Below, piece after piece: positions 1-10,910 of a stretch of DNA of 64,000 nt (position 1 is the stretch's first letter; each line of letters begins with the position of its first letter). The DNA is from Adenophora triphylla var. japonica (lineage: Eukaryota; Streptophyta; Magnoliopsida; Asterales; Campanulaceae). Position numbers and translations under genes: made by a program. The notes below the pieces were generated by a model. It worked only from the letters and a program-made list of their open reading frames with translations, was not told the DNA's origin and did no database searches. The stretch covers positions 26,310 to 90,309 of the forward strand of contig JAFEMH010007426.1 of assembly GCA_022495995.1 (NCBI GenBank), written 5' to 3'.

Positions 1-1212
1 TAGTCTTGAGTGAATCGGTTTAGGATGGACAATAACATCATTCGCAAAGAAAGAGCATCAATTGACAACTTTTTGCCGCATATTCAAAAGACGTGAGCTT
101 GATAACATGTTCGCTGTAACTATAAGAAGTATATAGTCTTCGAGAGAATTAGTTTAGGAGTAATTAGTACTAACTATAAGAAAGAACCCTGGATGCCATG
201 AGTGCGCAACTTACTAGTTTGAAAGAAAGAAACCCGAGCAAAGAAGATAAAATTCAAAGTTGTCATGCCGGAAAATTAAATTGCGTAGATAACCCACGCT
301 TCCCAAATGTAAGCAATTACCTTCATTTGCTTTCATTTTTATGACAGCTACCACCTCATAAAAGCTTAAGCTATTAGAGAGAAACCCAACTATGTATATC
401 AAGCTTCACAAATTCCTCACGTGGAGATAAATAAACATGCCTCACCAACGACATCACAAACAATTCATGGTGCCAATATACGCACTAACAATTTTAATTT
501 TAATGGGTAATAAATGCAAGCGGGATAGCTTCGAATCCAAGACTTTGCCAAATAGAGCTCTGATGCCATGTTAAAAAAGGTAGGGATGGAAAGTCGGGTT
601 TAGTAACCTCATATTTACTTAGAGTCTTTGTTTATGACAAATGAGGAGAGCCGCATAAGGTAGCCCGAGGACAACCGAACTCCAATAGACACAACATAGC
701 CACCGACACCACCCAACAAGCAATTACCGCATCTTTTACGGGATATATTTTTGTAGCGAAAAACAGAGTCAAGACTCACTGTCAAAACATTTGTGGCAAA
801 AGCCACAAACTCGCACTATTTAGCAAAGAAACGACACTAATCGTACTTAAACAGAGGGCTTCGTCACGTAAAAAATGTTAACGTATGAAGAATAGCATGC
901 ACAATCGCAAGAAGATCCATCACTAGAACTTCACATCAAATTTCAGCTTCAAACTTAAATAGAAGACTACTTGACCCGCATAACAAACACAAAGAAATGA
1001 ACTACGTGAAATCAAAGCAAGAAGCAAGCATCAATATAACTTCACATCAAAATTCACCTTCTATCCGTGTAGACTCCCTCGTTGCCTATTACATTCCAAG
1101 GTCCTACACATTCATACAATTAAAGACCACAAACTTGGGACTGAGGAGTAACTCTACTATGGGACTGAGTGAATATAAACAAAAACAAGTGATTTACTAA
1201 TGATATACTTAC
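1..1212. other. No gene recognised; transposon-like AT-rich DNA
   Basis: I see no convincing coding region here. A roughly 26-base segment near position 1 recurs imperfectly near 135. A tRNA-Met primer-binding-like site lies at 555-568. Because transposase exons lie just to the right on the minus strand, further decayed 3' exons or the end of that CACTA element may lie here, but no CACTA terminus is visible. Confidence 0.4.
555..568 (-). other. Possible LTR-retrotransposon primer-binding site (initiator tRNA-Met type)
   Basis: Read on the minus strand this is TGGCATCAGAGCTC, one change from the plant Copia/Gypsy consensus TGGTATCAGAGC, and it directly follows TTAACA, a plausible LTR end. This suggests a relic of a minus-strand LTR element whose 5' LTR would lie at 569 and rightward. 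No partner LTR was found, so this may be a fragment. Confidence 0.35.
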
Positions 1213-1989
1213 ACAAATCCTTTTAGCACGATCATCCACAAACGTCCCATTCTTGCGCATGTGCGCCTCCTCGTGAAGATCAAATAAAGTAGGTTCCTTG
1301 TCGTGAGCTTTTTCTTTCTCGCATGAAAAGAAATGAAGTGGACAAGAATTATATGGCCTAAAAGATCAAAGATAAGCAATCTAAATTGAAGATCAAAGCA
1401 ATTATATGTATAGACCAACAATGTGTATCAAGCTTAACACTCCACTTTCATGTATGGCCCGTCACAAATGTAGACGTAAACAAATATACTTCACCACATC
1501 CACAAACAAATGTTGTCAATATGTTCACTCAAAATATTATGGACTAACAAAGTCAATATGCTCATGTCGTCAACTATGTTACATGTAGGCATTACCTAAG
1601 AGCGCAATCTATCAGAGGTAATAATATCCCTAGGAGATTAAAAAAAGTGTGGACTTGAAATAAGAGGAAAACATAACTCAATATAACTTACCAAAGTTTC
1701 CATGTGGGCAATCGAAGATTTGGAACCTGCACGTAATGCTGTGAGCAAACTCGCCTCAACATCACTCAAACGATTGTTTGACATTTTTCGCATTTTTCCG
1801 ACTCGTGTGTATTCCAAACATGGGATCCACTTAGAAGACCAATCGATCTCTGCTACACATTTCGGCTTCGCTGTTTCCATTCCACTTTTTCTTCCAACTA
1901 CTCACCATATCAGAATAACGCCTTCCAGCAAGCCTCATGAAAGCATCCGTAATAAGCGTCTCATCCTTCTCAGGCCAATTGTACTCTAA
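1213..1989 (-). pseudogene. CACTA (Ptta/En/Spm-type) transposase-associated gene fragment
   Basis: Two minus-strand exons can be read. The upstream exon (about 1989-1692) follows an acceptor ending TTGCAG and stops at a GTAAGT donor; it encodes a tryptophan/lysine-rich stretch (GRRYSDMVSSWKKKW) and, in another frame, NNRLSDVEASLL followed by AGSKSSIAH. The second exon (about 1322-1213) encodes PTLFDLHEEAHMRKNGTFVDD and also ends at a GTAAGT donor. The pattern 'NR..GSK..AH' followed by 'H.RK.GTFVD.RA' is what I know as the C-terminal signature of the plant Ptta/En/Spm transposase-associated domain. At least one frameshift separates the two halves of the first exon, so the copy is probably dead. 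No CACTA termini were found. Confidence 0.5.
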
Positions 1990-2581
1990 CTGCAATGGAA
2001 TAGACAACAAAATTTAGTAATAAAACATTTATACATCCAGTGACGATCCGAACTCATTTTGTGACTCCTATACCAATTAGCAAAAAAAAAACATAACCAT
2101 GCCTTTTAAGGTAAAAATAGTGAACAAGAAGTATGCCAAGTGACCGAAAACAAGGTTCATATACATTAAAGATATAATCCAAAAAACATGAGTGGTATGT
2201 ATTTCACGTAATCCATTATCAAATACAAACATAACAAAGTTTAACTTTCGTGTCAATAAACTTATTAGTTTTAGGTAATTGTGGAATCTGTTTTGAACCT
2301 CATTTGACCAAGAGTTTGACTTGTAGTTGAAATTTGATATATGCATTTGTCATAGCTGATAAGGAAATGATAGATGCGGAAATAATTTTATTATTTTAGG
2401 GGGTCAAGAAATGATGGACAAGAGGTATTTATTTGGAAGGTCAATTGCAGCATGAGTTGCAGCGAGAAGCACTAAAGGAGGAGAAGGGGAATATAACAAC
2501 CACGCTGCAAATCATGGGGCGAAGCTCTAACCGGGTAGTTTCTTTGGTAAAAAGGTCAAGTTAATACTAATCAAGGGACAT
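1990..2581. other. Intron-like and intergenic DNA, no feature recognised
   Basis: AT-rich sequence upstream of the minus-strand transposase exon and before the Copia 5' LTR. An 89-codon minus-strand reading frame (2077-2346) has no recognisable motif. Probably the remainder of the CACTA relic, interrupted by the Copia insertion. Confidence 0.3.
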
Positions 2582-3040
2582 TGTTAGAGCATGGATTAAT
2601 TAATATGTGTTATTTAATTTCATTTGTTATAATCATTTAATAATGTTAAAGTATAGACAAAATGTGTAGAATTTCATTAGGTGTAAGTACCATTAAATGA
2701 TGGGCATAATGGTAACTTCACACCATCATCTTTATGAAAGGGTGTAGTCTCACAAATGAAGTGCTACTTCCCTATATACCAGATATATAGGCTATCCATC
2801 GGCCATTAGAAAGATATAACATAATTACAGGTATCGTCAAGAATTCTCTATATGTAATGAAGATTATAGTGTGGGCATATCATTTAGAAGTACTATCTCC
2901 CTACTCTCTTCTTTCATTCAAGAACAAGATCAAGAGTATACAAGTATGGATTCTTCGGTACAAGTATGTCTTAAGTCTTCCTCTCATTCTTAATCTAGTT
3001 GTGTAGTTGGTTCGTGGTTTGATGGATCATTTTTTCCATG
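2582..3040 (+). repeat. 5' LTR of the Copia element
   Basis: Starts TGTTAGAGCATGG and matches 9076-9557 along its length, with scattered substitutions and small indels. Both copies contain the ATTAATTAATATGTG stretch, the AAATGATGGGCATAATG stretch and the TCTTCTTTCATTCAAG stretch. Divergence is visible by eye, so the insertion is not recent. Confidence 0.85.
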
Positions 3041-3052
3041 TGATATCGAGCC
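3041..3052 (+). other. Primer-binding site of the Copia element (tRNA-Met type, degraded)
   Basis: TGATATCGAGCC directly after the 5' LTR aligns with TGGTATCAGAGCC with one deleted base and one substitution. It is the expected minus-strand priming site complementary to initiator tRNA-Met. Confidence 0.6.
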
Positions 3053-3459
3053 TACTCATATACTAGATTGAGTTTGAAATTATTATAGAGCCTTATGCTT
3101 TAATTTATTTCATATTTGTATATGTGTGATTTCATTTGATTTTGTTCTTGTTCATGATACTCATCTTGTATACGGGTATATATTCATAACTTCATTCTAT
3201 TTACGATTTTTGGTTTTACTCAGGCTTTGACCATAGACAATGTAAGATTATCCCATTTTTGAACATAGCCACCATCCTTGAATGCGTTGTGAGTTTGTTC
3301 GTATGCGTAGCCACATTTTTTAAATGTGTTGTGAGTATACGGTATGGATCTACTTACTTTGGTTGAAAATTGAGTCACCATTAAATTAAGAACTTCATTC
3401 AATTCTGGAAATAATGGTAAAATCAAGAGCATGGCATTGTGGCATAGTGGTTCATGTGG

Positions 3460-3735
3460 ATGAAGTTTGTGGGCATATGGCATGTAGAGCATGTGGCTAT
3501 GATCTAGCATAGGGTATTCGGGGTATAAGGTATACGGTCTAAGGTACGGCATGACTCGTATAGGATATAGTATATGTGGTATAGTGGCATGTGGTACGGT
3601 ATAAGGTATAGGTATGTGGTATAGTATATGTGGTATATGGTATAGTGGTATCGAGCATAGTATATGTGTGTGCTCAAGGTACTAGTAGGTATATGGTTTA
3701 TGGTTTAGGGTATAGAGTATAGGCCGAGCATGAGG
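3460..3735. repeat. Degenerate GGTATA/GTGGTAT-type tandem repeat
   Basis: Many short variants of GGTATAGTATATGTGGTAT recur, mixed with GGCATGTGG and GGTATCGAGCAT. It looks like an old simple-sequence expansion inside the Copia leader. No coding sense on either strand. Confidence 0.6.
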
Positions 3736-3739
3736 GATC

Positions 3740-4215
3740 AAAATGTCTTTAATTTTTATTTATAAATGTATATTTTTTTTTTACTTTTTATGAATATAAT
3801 AAATATTTTGGACATTTTTTAGTATTGAAGATTTTTTCAAAAAGTTATATAAAAAAAACAAATCAAAGTATAATAAAGAAATCAGGGACGGGTAAAATTT
3901 TTTATTTGTATTTATAAATGTATAGTTTTTTTTATTTTTTATGAATATAAATAAATATTTTGGACATTTTTTAACATTGCGGTTCTTAGAGTCATCAAAG
4001 CTATATAAAAAAAGTTAGAAAAAAATAAACAAATTAAAGTATAATAAAGAAATTTGGGACGGATAAAATTCTATAATTTTTATTTATAAAAGTATATTTT
4101 TTTTATTTTTTATGAATATATATAAATATTTTGAACAATTTTTAGTATTGAAGTTTTTTTCAAAAAGTTATATAAAAAAAGTTAGAAAAAAAATAAACAA
4201 ATGAAAAAAGTTAAT
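3740..4215. repeat. Three tandem AT-rich units of about 165 bp
   Basis: Three successive units each contain a TTTTTATTTATAAATGTATA-like start, TTTATGAATATA, ATTTTGGACATTTTTTA and an AAGTATAATAAAGAAAT-like end followed by GGGACGG. The third ends in a shortened form next to the TCCGTCGCTA cluster. Probably the subterminal repeat region of a DNA transposon nested in the Copia element. Confidence 0.6.
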
Positions 4216-4229
4216 TTTTTTAAAAAAAC

Positions 4230-4462
4230 AATTTCCGTCGCTATTCCGTCGCTAAATCCGTTGGTATTTTAAAAAGAAAAATATTTTTTTATTTTTATTA
4301 TTTAGCGACAAAATATATCCGTCGGTAATTTATTTTTGTAAAATCCGTCGCTAAATCCGTCGCTATTATAAAAAAGAATATATTTTTTTTATTTTTTTTA
4401 TTTAGTGACAGAATATATCCGTCGTTAATTTAATTTTTGTTCTATCCGCCGCTAAGGAATTG
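4230..4462. repeat. CACTA-like subterminal repeats (TCCGTCGCTAAAT clusters)
   Basis: TCCGTCGCTA or close variants occur about eight times, with the complementary-type phrase TTTAGCGACAAAATATATCC. Clusters of TTAGCGACGGA/TCCGTCGCTAA are typical of the subterminal, transposase-binding regions of plant CACTA elements. No CACTA terminal motif is visible, so this is probably an internal piece of an end. Confidence 0.55.
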
Positions 4463-4628
4463 GCTAATATTTAAAAAGAAAAAACATTTATTTGAATTAT
4501 TTGTTCACCCAAGATAAATCAAATTGTGTGTCAATTCGCAATCCAAAGATTAGTCTTGATGTCATGTTGATTATCTTTATTTTGATGGAATTCATTTGAT
4601 ATAATTAATCATTATGTAGTTTCTTATA

Positions 4629-4914
4629 CTCCCTCCGTCCCAGTTCATTAGATACCAAAATTTAGGGCACGCGGATTAAGAAAATGTAAGAGAGAAAAAG
4701 TGGAAAGAGAATTTTGTGAGTGTAAAAGTAAAATAGGAGAGAGAATGAGTGGGAGGAATAGTTAGAAGAGAGAATGTTGTGAGTGAAAAAATAAAATAGG
4801 AGAGAGAATGAGTGGGGTAAATAGTGAAGATTCCTTTCCATTTTGGGTAAGTATCAATTGATGTGGGACGGACCAAAAAGGAAATAAGTATCAATTGAAC
4901 GGGGACGGAGGGAG
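4629..4914. mobile_element. Stowaway-type MITE
   Basis: Begins CTCCCTCCGTCCC and ends GGGACGGAGGGAG, a perfect terminal inverted repeat, and is flanked by TA on both sides (4627-4628 and 4915-4916). Its 286 bp, AT-rich body and absence of coding potential fit the family. It sits within the Copia leader, so it inserted after the Copia element. Confidence 0.9.
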
Positions 4915-4949
4915 TATATGTTTTGTTTCATTCTTGTTCTTCTCCTTCA

Positions 4950-5756
4950 GAGATTTGATTAATGCTTCATCCGTAACTACTGCTATAAATGATGTACCTT
5001 TGCTTACTTGGGATTTGAACTTAAAACTTGGAAAAATAATATAACGATGATCTTAGGCAATATGAACATCGATCACGCGTAGGGAATCAAGTCTCGCATT
5101 GCTCTCACTAAAGGAAATACCGTTATAGAACGGAAAAATGTTGAAGCGATGGAAAGCGGTCCCATGCGTGAGTGCAATGATCATGAAAATGCGGTTTTCA
5201 AAGACATTTTTGGAGCTGATGTCTACGAGATCAAAAATCTTTGAATTTTCTTTGAATTCTTGTGGAAACTTGTTTTCATACGGTACAAGGAGTGAGAAAA
5301 TCTTCGGAAGTACATTATTGAATTATTTCAACTTTCGATCAAGCTAAAGGCACTTAAGTTAGAGATTTCGGAAGATTTGCTCGTGCTTAGATTTTGATCT
5401 ATCTTCCTCCTTAATTTGATCCTTTTGAGGTGACCTATAAACCCAAAAGTCTTTAATGGATTGGGACTTTCATATATGACATTAGAGAAAGATAGGATGA
5501 AATATCTTAAATTAGAAAGTACTCACTCAGCATCTACTTCTTCTCGTGGGATTAAGAGAAGAGGAAAGGAAATTGCGGTTGCAAGTAAGAAGCATAAGGG
5601 ATCATTTAAAGATCATAAAGTCAAGAAATGCTTCTTTTGCAAGGACCTTACTCGCATGAAGAACGACTACCATAAGTATCGCAAATGGCGAATTCAGGAT
5701 GGTATGTCATTCGGTCTTGTTTGTACTAAGGCAAATTTGGTTTCAATTCCTTAATA
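4950..5756 (+). pseudogene. Copia gag remnant with decayed zinc knuckle
   Basis: Broken frames give short gag-like stretches. Near 5630-5680 a CFFC...H motif resembles the CCHC zinc knuckle of Copia Gag, but the final cysteine of the C-x2-C-x4-H-x4-C pattern reads as tyrosine (MKNDYHKY). Gag would package element RNA in cytoplasmic virus-like particles. Several stops and frame changes precede the knuckle, so the copy is not functional. Confidence 0.6.
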
Positions 5757-8570
5757 TACATAGTGGTTGTATTTGGTGCAACAACTCACATTAGTTCATG
5801 TATGCAGGGTTGCCTGAATTATCGAATCTCCAGTGAAGATGAGAAATACATCTATATGGAAGCTGGAAATCCGGTTGAAGTTATAGGCATAGGGACTTTT
5901 TAGATTAATGATAAGTACTGGCTATTATTTTATATTAAATAATACATTCATTGTACCATCTTTTGATGGAATTTAATATCTATCACAATTTTGGACAAGA
6001 AAGGTTACTCTTGTTCTTTTGAAAATAATAAATGTGATCTTTATTTTAAATTTCAAATTTGTCGGTACTAGTACTTTGTCATATATCGATAATCTTAATT
6101 TACTTGACACAGTCAAGAAAATGAATGAGTCCCATAATGATGAAACCAAAACTAAAAGCACTAAGCAAAATTTATCAAGTGAAAATTCTTGTATTCTATG
6201 GCATAGGCGTTTGGGTCATATCTCCAGTGGGAGAATTGATAAAGCTTATGTCGGAAAGAATCCTAAAACAACTTGATACTCCGGATAAAACTTTTGCATT
6301 AAGTGTTTTAAAGAATAAATTTACAAACATTAAAGGAAATAGAATTTTGAGAGTATCAAACGTCTTGGAACTAATTCATATGGATATTTGTGGACCATTC
6401 ATTAATCCTTCATGGAATGGTCAACAATATTTCATTACGTTCATGGATGATTACTCTCGTTATGGATACATTATTTTCTTCATGTAAAGTTTCAATCATT
6501 GGACGTTTTTCAAGTCTTTTAAGGCATAAGAAAGACTATTAAGAATGTTAAATCCGATCATGATAGTGAAAACTACGGACGGTATGACGTATTGGGTGAA
6601 TAACGTCCGGGTCCTTTATACTCGCTATTTTGAAGAGTGTAGGATTGTCCCTCACTACACCATGCCGGGCAAACCTAACATAGTATATTGGAGAGACATA
6701 ATAGAATCCTTAAGGATATGGTAAGAAGTATGTTTTCTTGTACTTCTTTACCTCACTCATTATGGGCGAAACATTAAAAACTGCAGCTTATATTCTCAAT
6801 AGAGCATCTTCAAAAGCTACCGACAAAACCCCTTGTGAGTTATGGACGAATAAGAAATCGTCCTTAAATCATCTTCATGTATGGGGGTGTCCAGCAGATG
6901 CTAGACCTTATAGGCCTAATGAGGGCAAACTGGACCTTCATACTATTAGTAGCTATTTTGTAGGGTATGCCGAGAGATCTAGGAGATATAAATTTTATGA
7001 CCCGAAAACTAGAACATTTTTCGAGACTGACAATGTTAGGTTCCTTGAGAATGTTGAATTTAGTGAAAGAAATAGTAATGATTTTGAATTTGAAGAGTTA
7101 GAGGAACCACTCTTTATTCCTCAAACTTTAGTTCCTGTTGAAAATCAAGTAATTGTACCTGAAATTCAACAAAGAACATACAATTCAAAATAATATAGAG
7201 ACTCCCATAAATAACGGACAACATGAAAATGTTGGACATAATGAAATTCAACAACCTCAAAATGAGGATGAACCGGTGTCCTTAAGGAGATCTACTAAAG
7301 AAAGAAGAAGTGTTATTCTGGATATTTATGATATGTATCTTGCGGAGAATGAGGACACCTTAGGTTTAGTGGAAGATGATCTAATCACCTTCCATGAAGC
7401 CATTAATAGTCCTAATTCTCATAAGTGAATCAATGCCATTAATGAGGAGTTAAAATCAATGAAAGACAATGACATTTGTGATCTTGTCCCATTACCTAAA
7501 GGTGTAAAACCTATTGGTTGTAAATTAATATTTAAAACCAAAAGGGATTAGCAAGGTAATATGGAAAGATATAAGGCACGTCTTGTTGCTAATGGATTTA
7601 CTCAAAAGGAAGACATTGATTATAAAGAAATATTTTTTCAGGTCTTTTCTAAAACCTCTTTTATGATCATTATGGCATTAGTGACACATTATGATCTTGA
7701 GCTTCATCAAATGAATGATAAGACAGCTTTTCTCAATGACGACATTGAGGAAACTATCTATATGAAGAAACCTGAAATGGTGACTAATTCGGATCAAACT
7801 AGTCAACTGGTTTGTAAACTTAAGAAATTCATTTATGGGCTTAAGCAAGCATCTCGTCAATGGTACTTAAAATTTAACCAAGTTATTCTTTCATTTGGCT
7901 TTGAAATGAATCTTGGTGAAGATTGTGTGTACCATAAGTTCAGTGGGAGTAGATTTATTATTTTGGTCTTATATGTGGATGATATTTGGATGATATTTTT
8001 CTTGCTAGTAATGATAAGGACCTTCTAAAAGAAACTAAAAAATTTCTCAAATAAATTTGAAATGAAAGATCTTGGTAAGACATCTTTTGTATTGGGAATT
8101 CAAATTCACTGTGATCATTCACTAGGTATTTTGGGATTATCACAAAAGAGTTATATATAGAGAAGGTATTACAAAGGTTTAGCATGGAAAATTGTAAACC
8201 ACATGACACCCCTGTCTCTAAGGGAGATAAATTCAGTTTAAAGTAATGTCCTAAAGATTAATTTTAAATCCAAGTATATGAAAAATATCCCTTATACACC
8301 GGCAGTAGGAAGCTTAATGTATGCGCAAGTCTGTACTCATACAGACCTTGTATTTTGGGATGCTTGGTCAATACCAAAGCAATTCGGAAAGAAGAACATT
8401 AAGTCGCATCCAAAAGAATGATGAAGTACCTATAAAACATTAAACTACATGCTTATGTATACAAAATCGGATCATTTTGAGATCATTAGGTATTCCGATT
8501 CTGTTTTACTGGATGCAAAGATGTCGAAAGACATCATATAGTTATGTCTCTTGTTGAAGAGAAATAAGTA
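5757..8570 (+). pseudogene. Copia pol remnant (protease, integrase, RT, RNase H)
   Basis: Domains appear in Copia order. Protease at about 5770-5900 reads VVFGATTHISS where the family has an Asp-Ser-Gly active site, so the catalytic Asp is lost, and an in-frame stop follows. GAG-pre-integrase (LWHRRLGHIS) lies at about 6195-6230. The integrase core shows HMDICGPF and MDDYSRYG at about 6375-6465, then a damaged stretch to about 6740, then a C-terminal part (6738-7193). Reverse transcriptase spans about 7430-8030 with LYVDDI, but a short tandem duplication of GGATGATATTT at 7978-8000 disrupts the sequence after it. RNase H traces (GSLMYAQVCTHTDLVF) lie at about 8310-8560. Stops and frameshifts occur throughout. 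Confidence 0.75.
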
Positions 8571-9060
8571 TAAAATAAACAAATAGATATACAACTTATA
8601 GGATCAAACTCCATGTTATTTGGATCCATTTTTTATAAAGCGTTATCTCTTTTGATGTTTCACGAGCATACTGCTCATATGGGTAAAACGACTTTTGATA
8701 ATGCATAATATAGTGGGAGTTTGTGTTGTGCTTTATTTGCTATTTGTTTTATTCATATTGATCTCATTTGGTTAAGTAGGACTAGTTGGAGAATATATAT
8801 ATGCGTTCTTCATATATATTCATTAATATTCCATGCTACATATCTATACTTAATCTATGTCATTTAGTTGGATATATATATATGTGATTAATGTGGGTTT
8901 AGTTGCGAATCAATTACAACGACTGCCCCTTTAGTCCCTATACTTATAAGATTAATGGACGGGATTGTATTGGATGACAATAAACGTGCACATAAGGGTT
9001 GTCGTTCATATTATAAATGATTTAAGGAATTTATTTAGTAAAAGATACATATTAATATTA
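8571..9060. other. Copia 3' untranslated region
   Basis: Follows the last recognisable RNase H trace. Includes a 'GTGGGAGTTTGTG' phrase near 8713 and TATATATA runs, but no ORF. Consistent with the normal untranslated segment before the polypurine tract, plus decay. Confidence 0.45.
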
Positions 9061-9075
9061 ATCCAAGTGGGAGAT
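9061..9075 (+). other. Polypurine tract of the Copia element
   Basis: ATCCAAGTGGGAGAT immediately precedes the 3' LTR; AAGTGGGAGAT is the usual Copia plus-strand priming tract. Confidence 0.8.
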
Positions 9076-9557
9076 TGTTAGAACATGGATTAATTAATAT
9101 GTGTTATTTAATTCCATTTGTTATAATCATTTAATAATGTTAAAGTATAGACAAAATGTGTAGAATTCCATTAGGTGTAAGTACCATTAAATGATGGGCA
9201 TAATGATAACTTCACACCATCATCTTTATGAAAGGGTGTAGTCCCTAAATGAAGTGCCCCTTCTCTTATTATATAAAGGCTATCCATCAGCCATTAGAGA
9301 CACTAGTTACATACACAAATTCAGTCATAAGAATTCTCTTCATTCATTAAGAAGATTATAGTGTGGGCACTATCATTTAGAAGATCTGCTCTTCCCTATT
9401 TAGAAGTACTATCTCCCTACTCTCTTCTTTCATTCAAGAACAAGATCAAGAACACAATCATGGATTCTTCAGGTACACGCTTCCGTCTTCATCTTCCTCT
9501 CATTCTTAATCTAGTTGTGAGTCGGTTCATGGTTTGATGGATCATTTTGTTCCAACA
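9076..9557 (+). repeat. 3' LTR of the Copia element
   Basis: Starts TGTTAGAACATGG and ends TGTTCCAACA. It aligns with 2582-3040 but is slightly longer because of small insertions, including an extra copy of a TTTAGAAGNTCTNCTC-like stretch near 9380-9410. Confidence 0.85.
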
Positions 9558-9769
9558 TCAGTTTCGTCTCTGTTGGTGTAAACTTTGGGTTTGTTTGAAT
9601 ACCTGTTTGTGAGCCCAGAAAGACTGTAAATAGGTCAAGATAAAGGAGTTCCTTCAAAGGCTGCCCAGAATTTGGCGTTGGTGACCCCAAACCCTAAGGA
9701 TGCTCGTGTGGCCAGAGGGTCAGAAAAAGGGAAGGTGATGTACAATCTACTGAGACAGAATCGACCATC

Positions 9770-10360
9770 ATGCATGGTAGGGAGCGGGAATTAAAGGCGA
9801 AAGATGATAAGGCGAAGGCGAGAGCCGAAGAGCAGGATCCCGCCCCTTCAAGAAATGATGATGTTAGGGCTGAGGCAGACAGAATCAGGGCCAATAATGA
9901 TTTGCTACTGCAAATTCTCGCGAACAACAATAGATTGATGGAGATGAGGCAGGAGCCTACTGAGGTCCCACCCAGTGTGCTGGCCAAGGCAGCTGGAAAG
10001 AGCCCAGCCGGAGAGCAAGCAGTCAGCCAAAGCGTGTCTAAGAGGGAGGATAGGCGAGCGAGGGACATGCCGCCGCCTAAGGAGAAAATTAGAGAACCAA
10101 GGCGGGAACCATCCAAGGCTAGATCTGAAGGGGCGGTTGGGAGGAGAAAGTATCAAGAGTTTGAGGAAGATGGGAAAAGGAGGAAAGTACATTATAAGTC
10201 TAGCAACTCGCGGGAAGATTCTTACTATTATGAATATGAAAGTGATGAGCTAGATAGTGGATCAACTATGGACAAGACTTACAGGCCTAGTCGTTCAAAG
10301 TATTCAGATGAAAGGTCATATAAGGATGAAAGATCGCATCATTCGCGACATTTATTATAG
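9770..10360 (+). CDS. Hypothetical 196-aa highly charged protein
   Basis: I do not recognise this protein. It is an uninterrupted ATG-initiated frame with higher GC than its surroundings. Residues 1-60 are Lys/Glu/Arg/Asp-rich and likely helical; 61-110 are rich in Pro, Ala and Ser; 100-160 are Arg/Lys-rich (EPRREPSKAR); the C-terminus is Ser/Tyr/Asp-rich with YYYEYESDELD and repeated DERS. No signal peptide, membrane segment or catalytic motif is visible. It begins 213 bp after a Copia LTR, so it may be the N-terminal part of a truncated retrotransposon Gag; disordered charged N-termini are common there. A low-complexity host protein fragment is the alternative. Confidence 0.4.
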   Translation: MHGRERELKAKDDKAKARAEEQDPAPSRNDDVRAEADRIRANNDLLLQILANNNRLMEMRQEPTEVPPSVLAKAAGKSPAGEQAVSQSVSKREDRRARDMPPPKEKIREPRREPSKARSEGAVGRRKYQEFEEDGKRRKVHYKSSNSREDSYYYEYESDELDSGSTMDKTYRPSRSKYSDERSYKDERSHHSRHLL

Positions 10361-10764
10361 AGCATGTTTATTTGGTTCATTATATATTTTGCATATTTAT
10401 TATATTGAACTGCGTCCCTAGTTGTTATGAACAACTAGTATAAGTTGGCAATGGATAATCATGGAGATGATTATATGCATGGAGATGCACATTACACTTA
10501 TGGATACTTGCTAGAGAACAAGTATTGGACTTGACCTACTTATGAGATTTATGACATGGTTTGTTGTCATGATTAAATCTCATGATAGTCGTGTCATTGG
10601 AATCCTTAGTACCTGAGATTATCATCGTCTTCCACATGATGAACGTTGTGTTTAATATGGTCTAACACTATCTTTAATCGGATAGCAATAAGGTCTATGT
10701 TAGCACGATTGGATTCATGTAGGAAAGAATGATAAATCAAGATGGGATTTGTCCCTCTTATGAA
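10361..10764. other. No gene recognised
   Basis: AT-rich, non-coding. The sequence has the texture of a retrotransposon LTR or UTR (for example repeated ATGGAGATG phrases at 10455-10490), but no second copy occurs in this window. Confidence 0.3.
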
Positions 10765-10910
10765 GAGGCCATACGACCCCTTTTGTCAAAAGAGGCCATA
10801 CGACCCTTTTTGTAGCCACACGACCCCCTTTTTTCAAATGAGGCCATACATCCCCTTTTGTAGCCATACAACCCCTTTTGTCAGGAGAGGCCATACGGCT
10901 CCTTTTGTCT
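10765..10910. repeat. Minisatellite with GCCATACGACCCCTTTTGT units
   Basis: About six degenerate units of GGCCATACGACCCCTTTTG, alternating with GTAGCCACACGACCCC-type variants and separated by TCAAAAGA or TCAGGAGA. Spacing is irregular (roughly 20-28 bp). No coding potential. Confidence 0.7.

Larger units (their letters stand above)
2582..9557 (+). mobile_element. Degenerate Ty1/Copia LTR retrotransposon
   Basis: Direct repeats of about 0.46-0.48 kb flank a region with Copia-order remains: gag zinc knuckle, protease, integrase, reverse transcriptase, RNase H. LTR ends are TGTTAGA and TGTTCCAACA, a near-perfect short inverted repeat. A tRNA-Met-like primer site follows the left LTR and a purine tract precedes the right LTR. 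Flanks are GACAT (left) and TCAGT (right), so no target duplication is evident; this fits age or rearrangement. Almost 1.9 kb of unrelated repeats and a MITE sit between the primer site and gag. All ORFs carry stops or frameshifts, so the element is non-autonomous. Confidence 0.85.

Noticed and set aside
3220..3552. 110-codon minus-strand frame
   Set aside because: Tyr/Pro/His-rich translation of GGTATA-type repeats; no domain.
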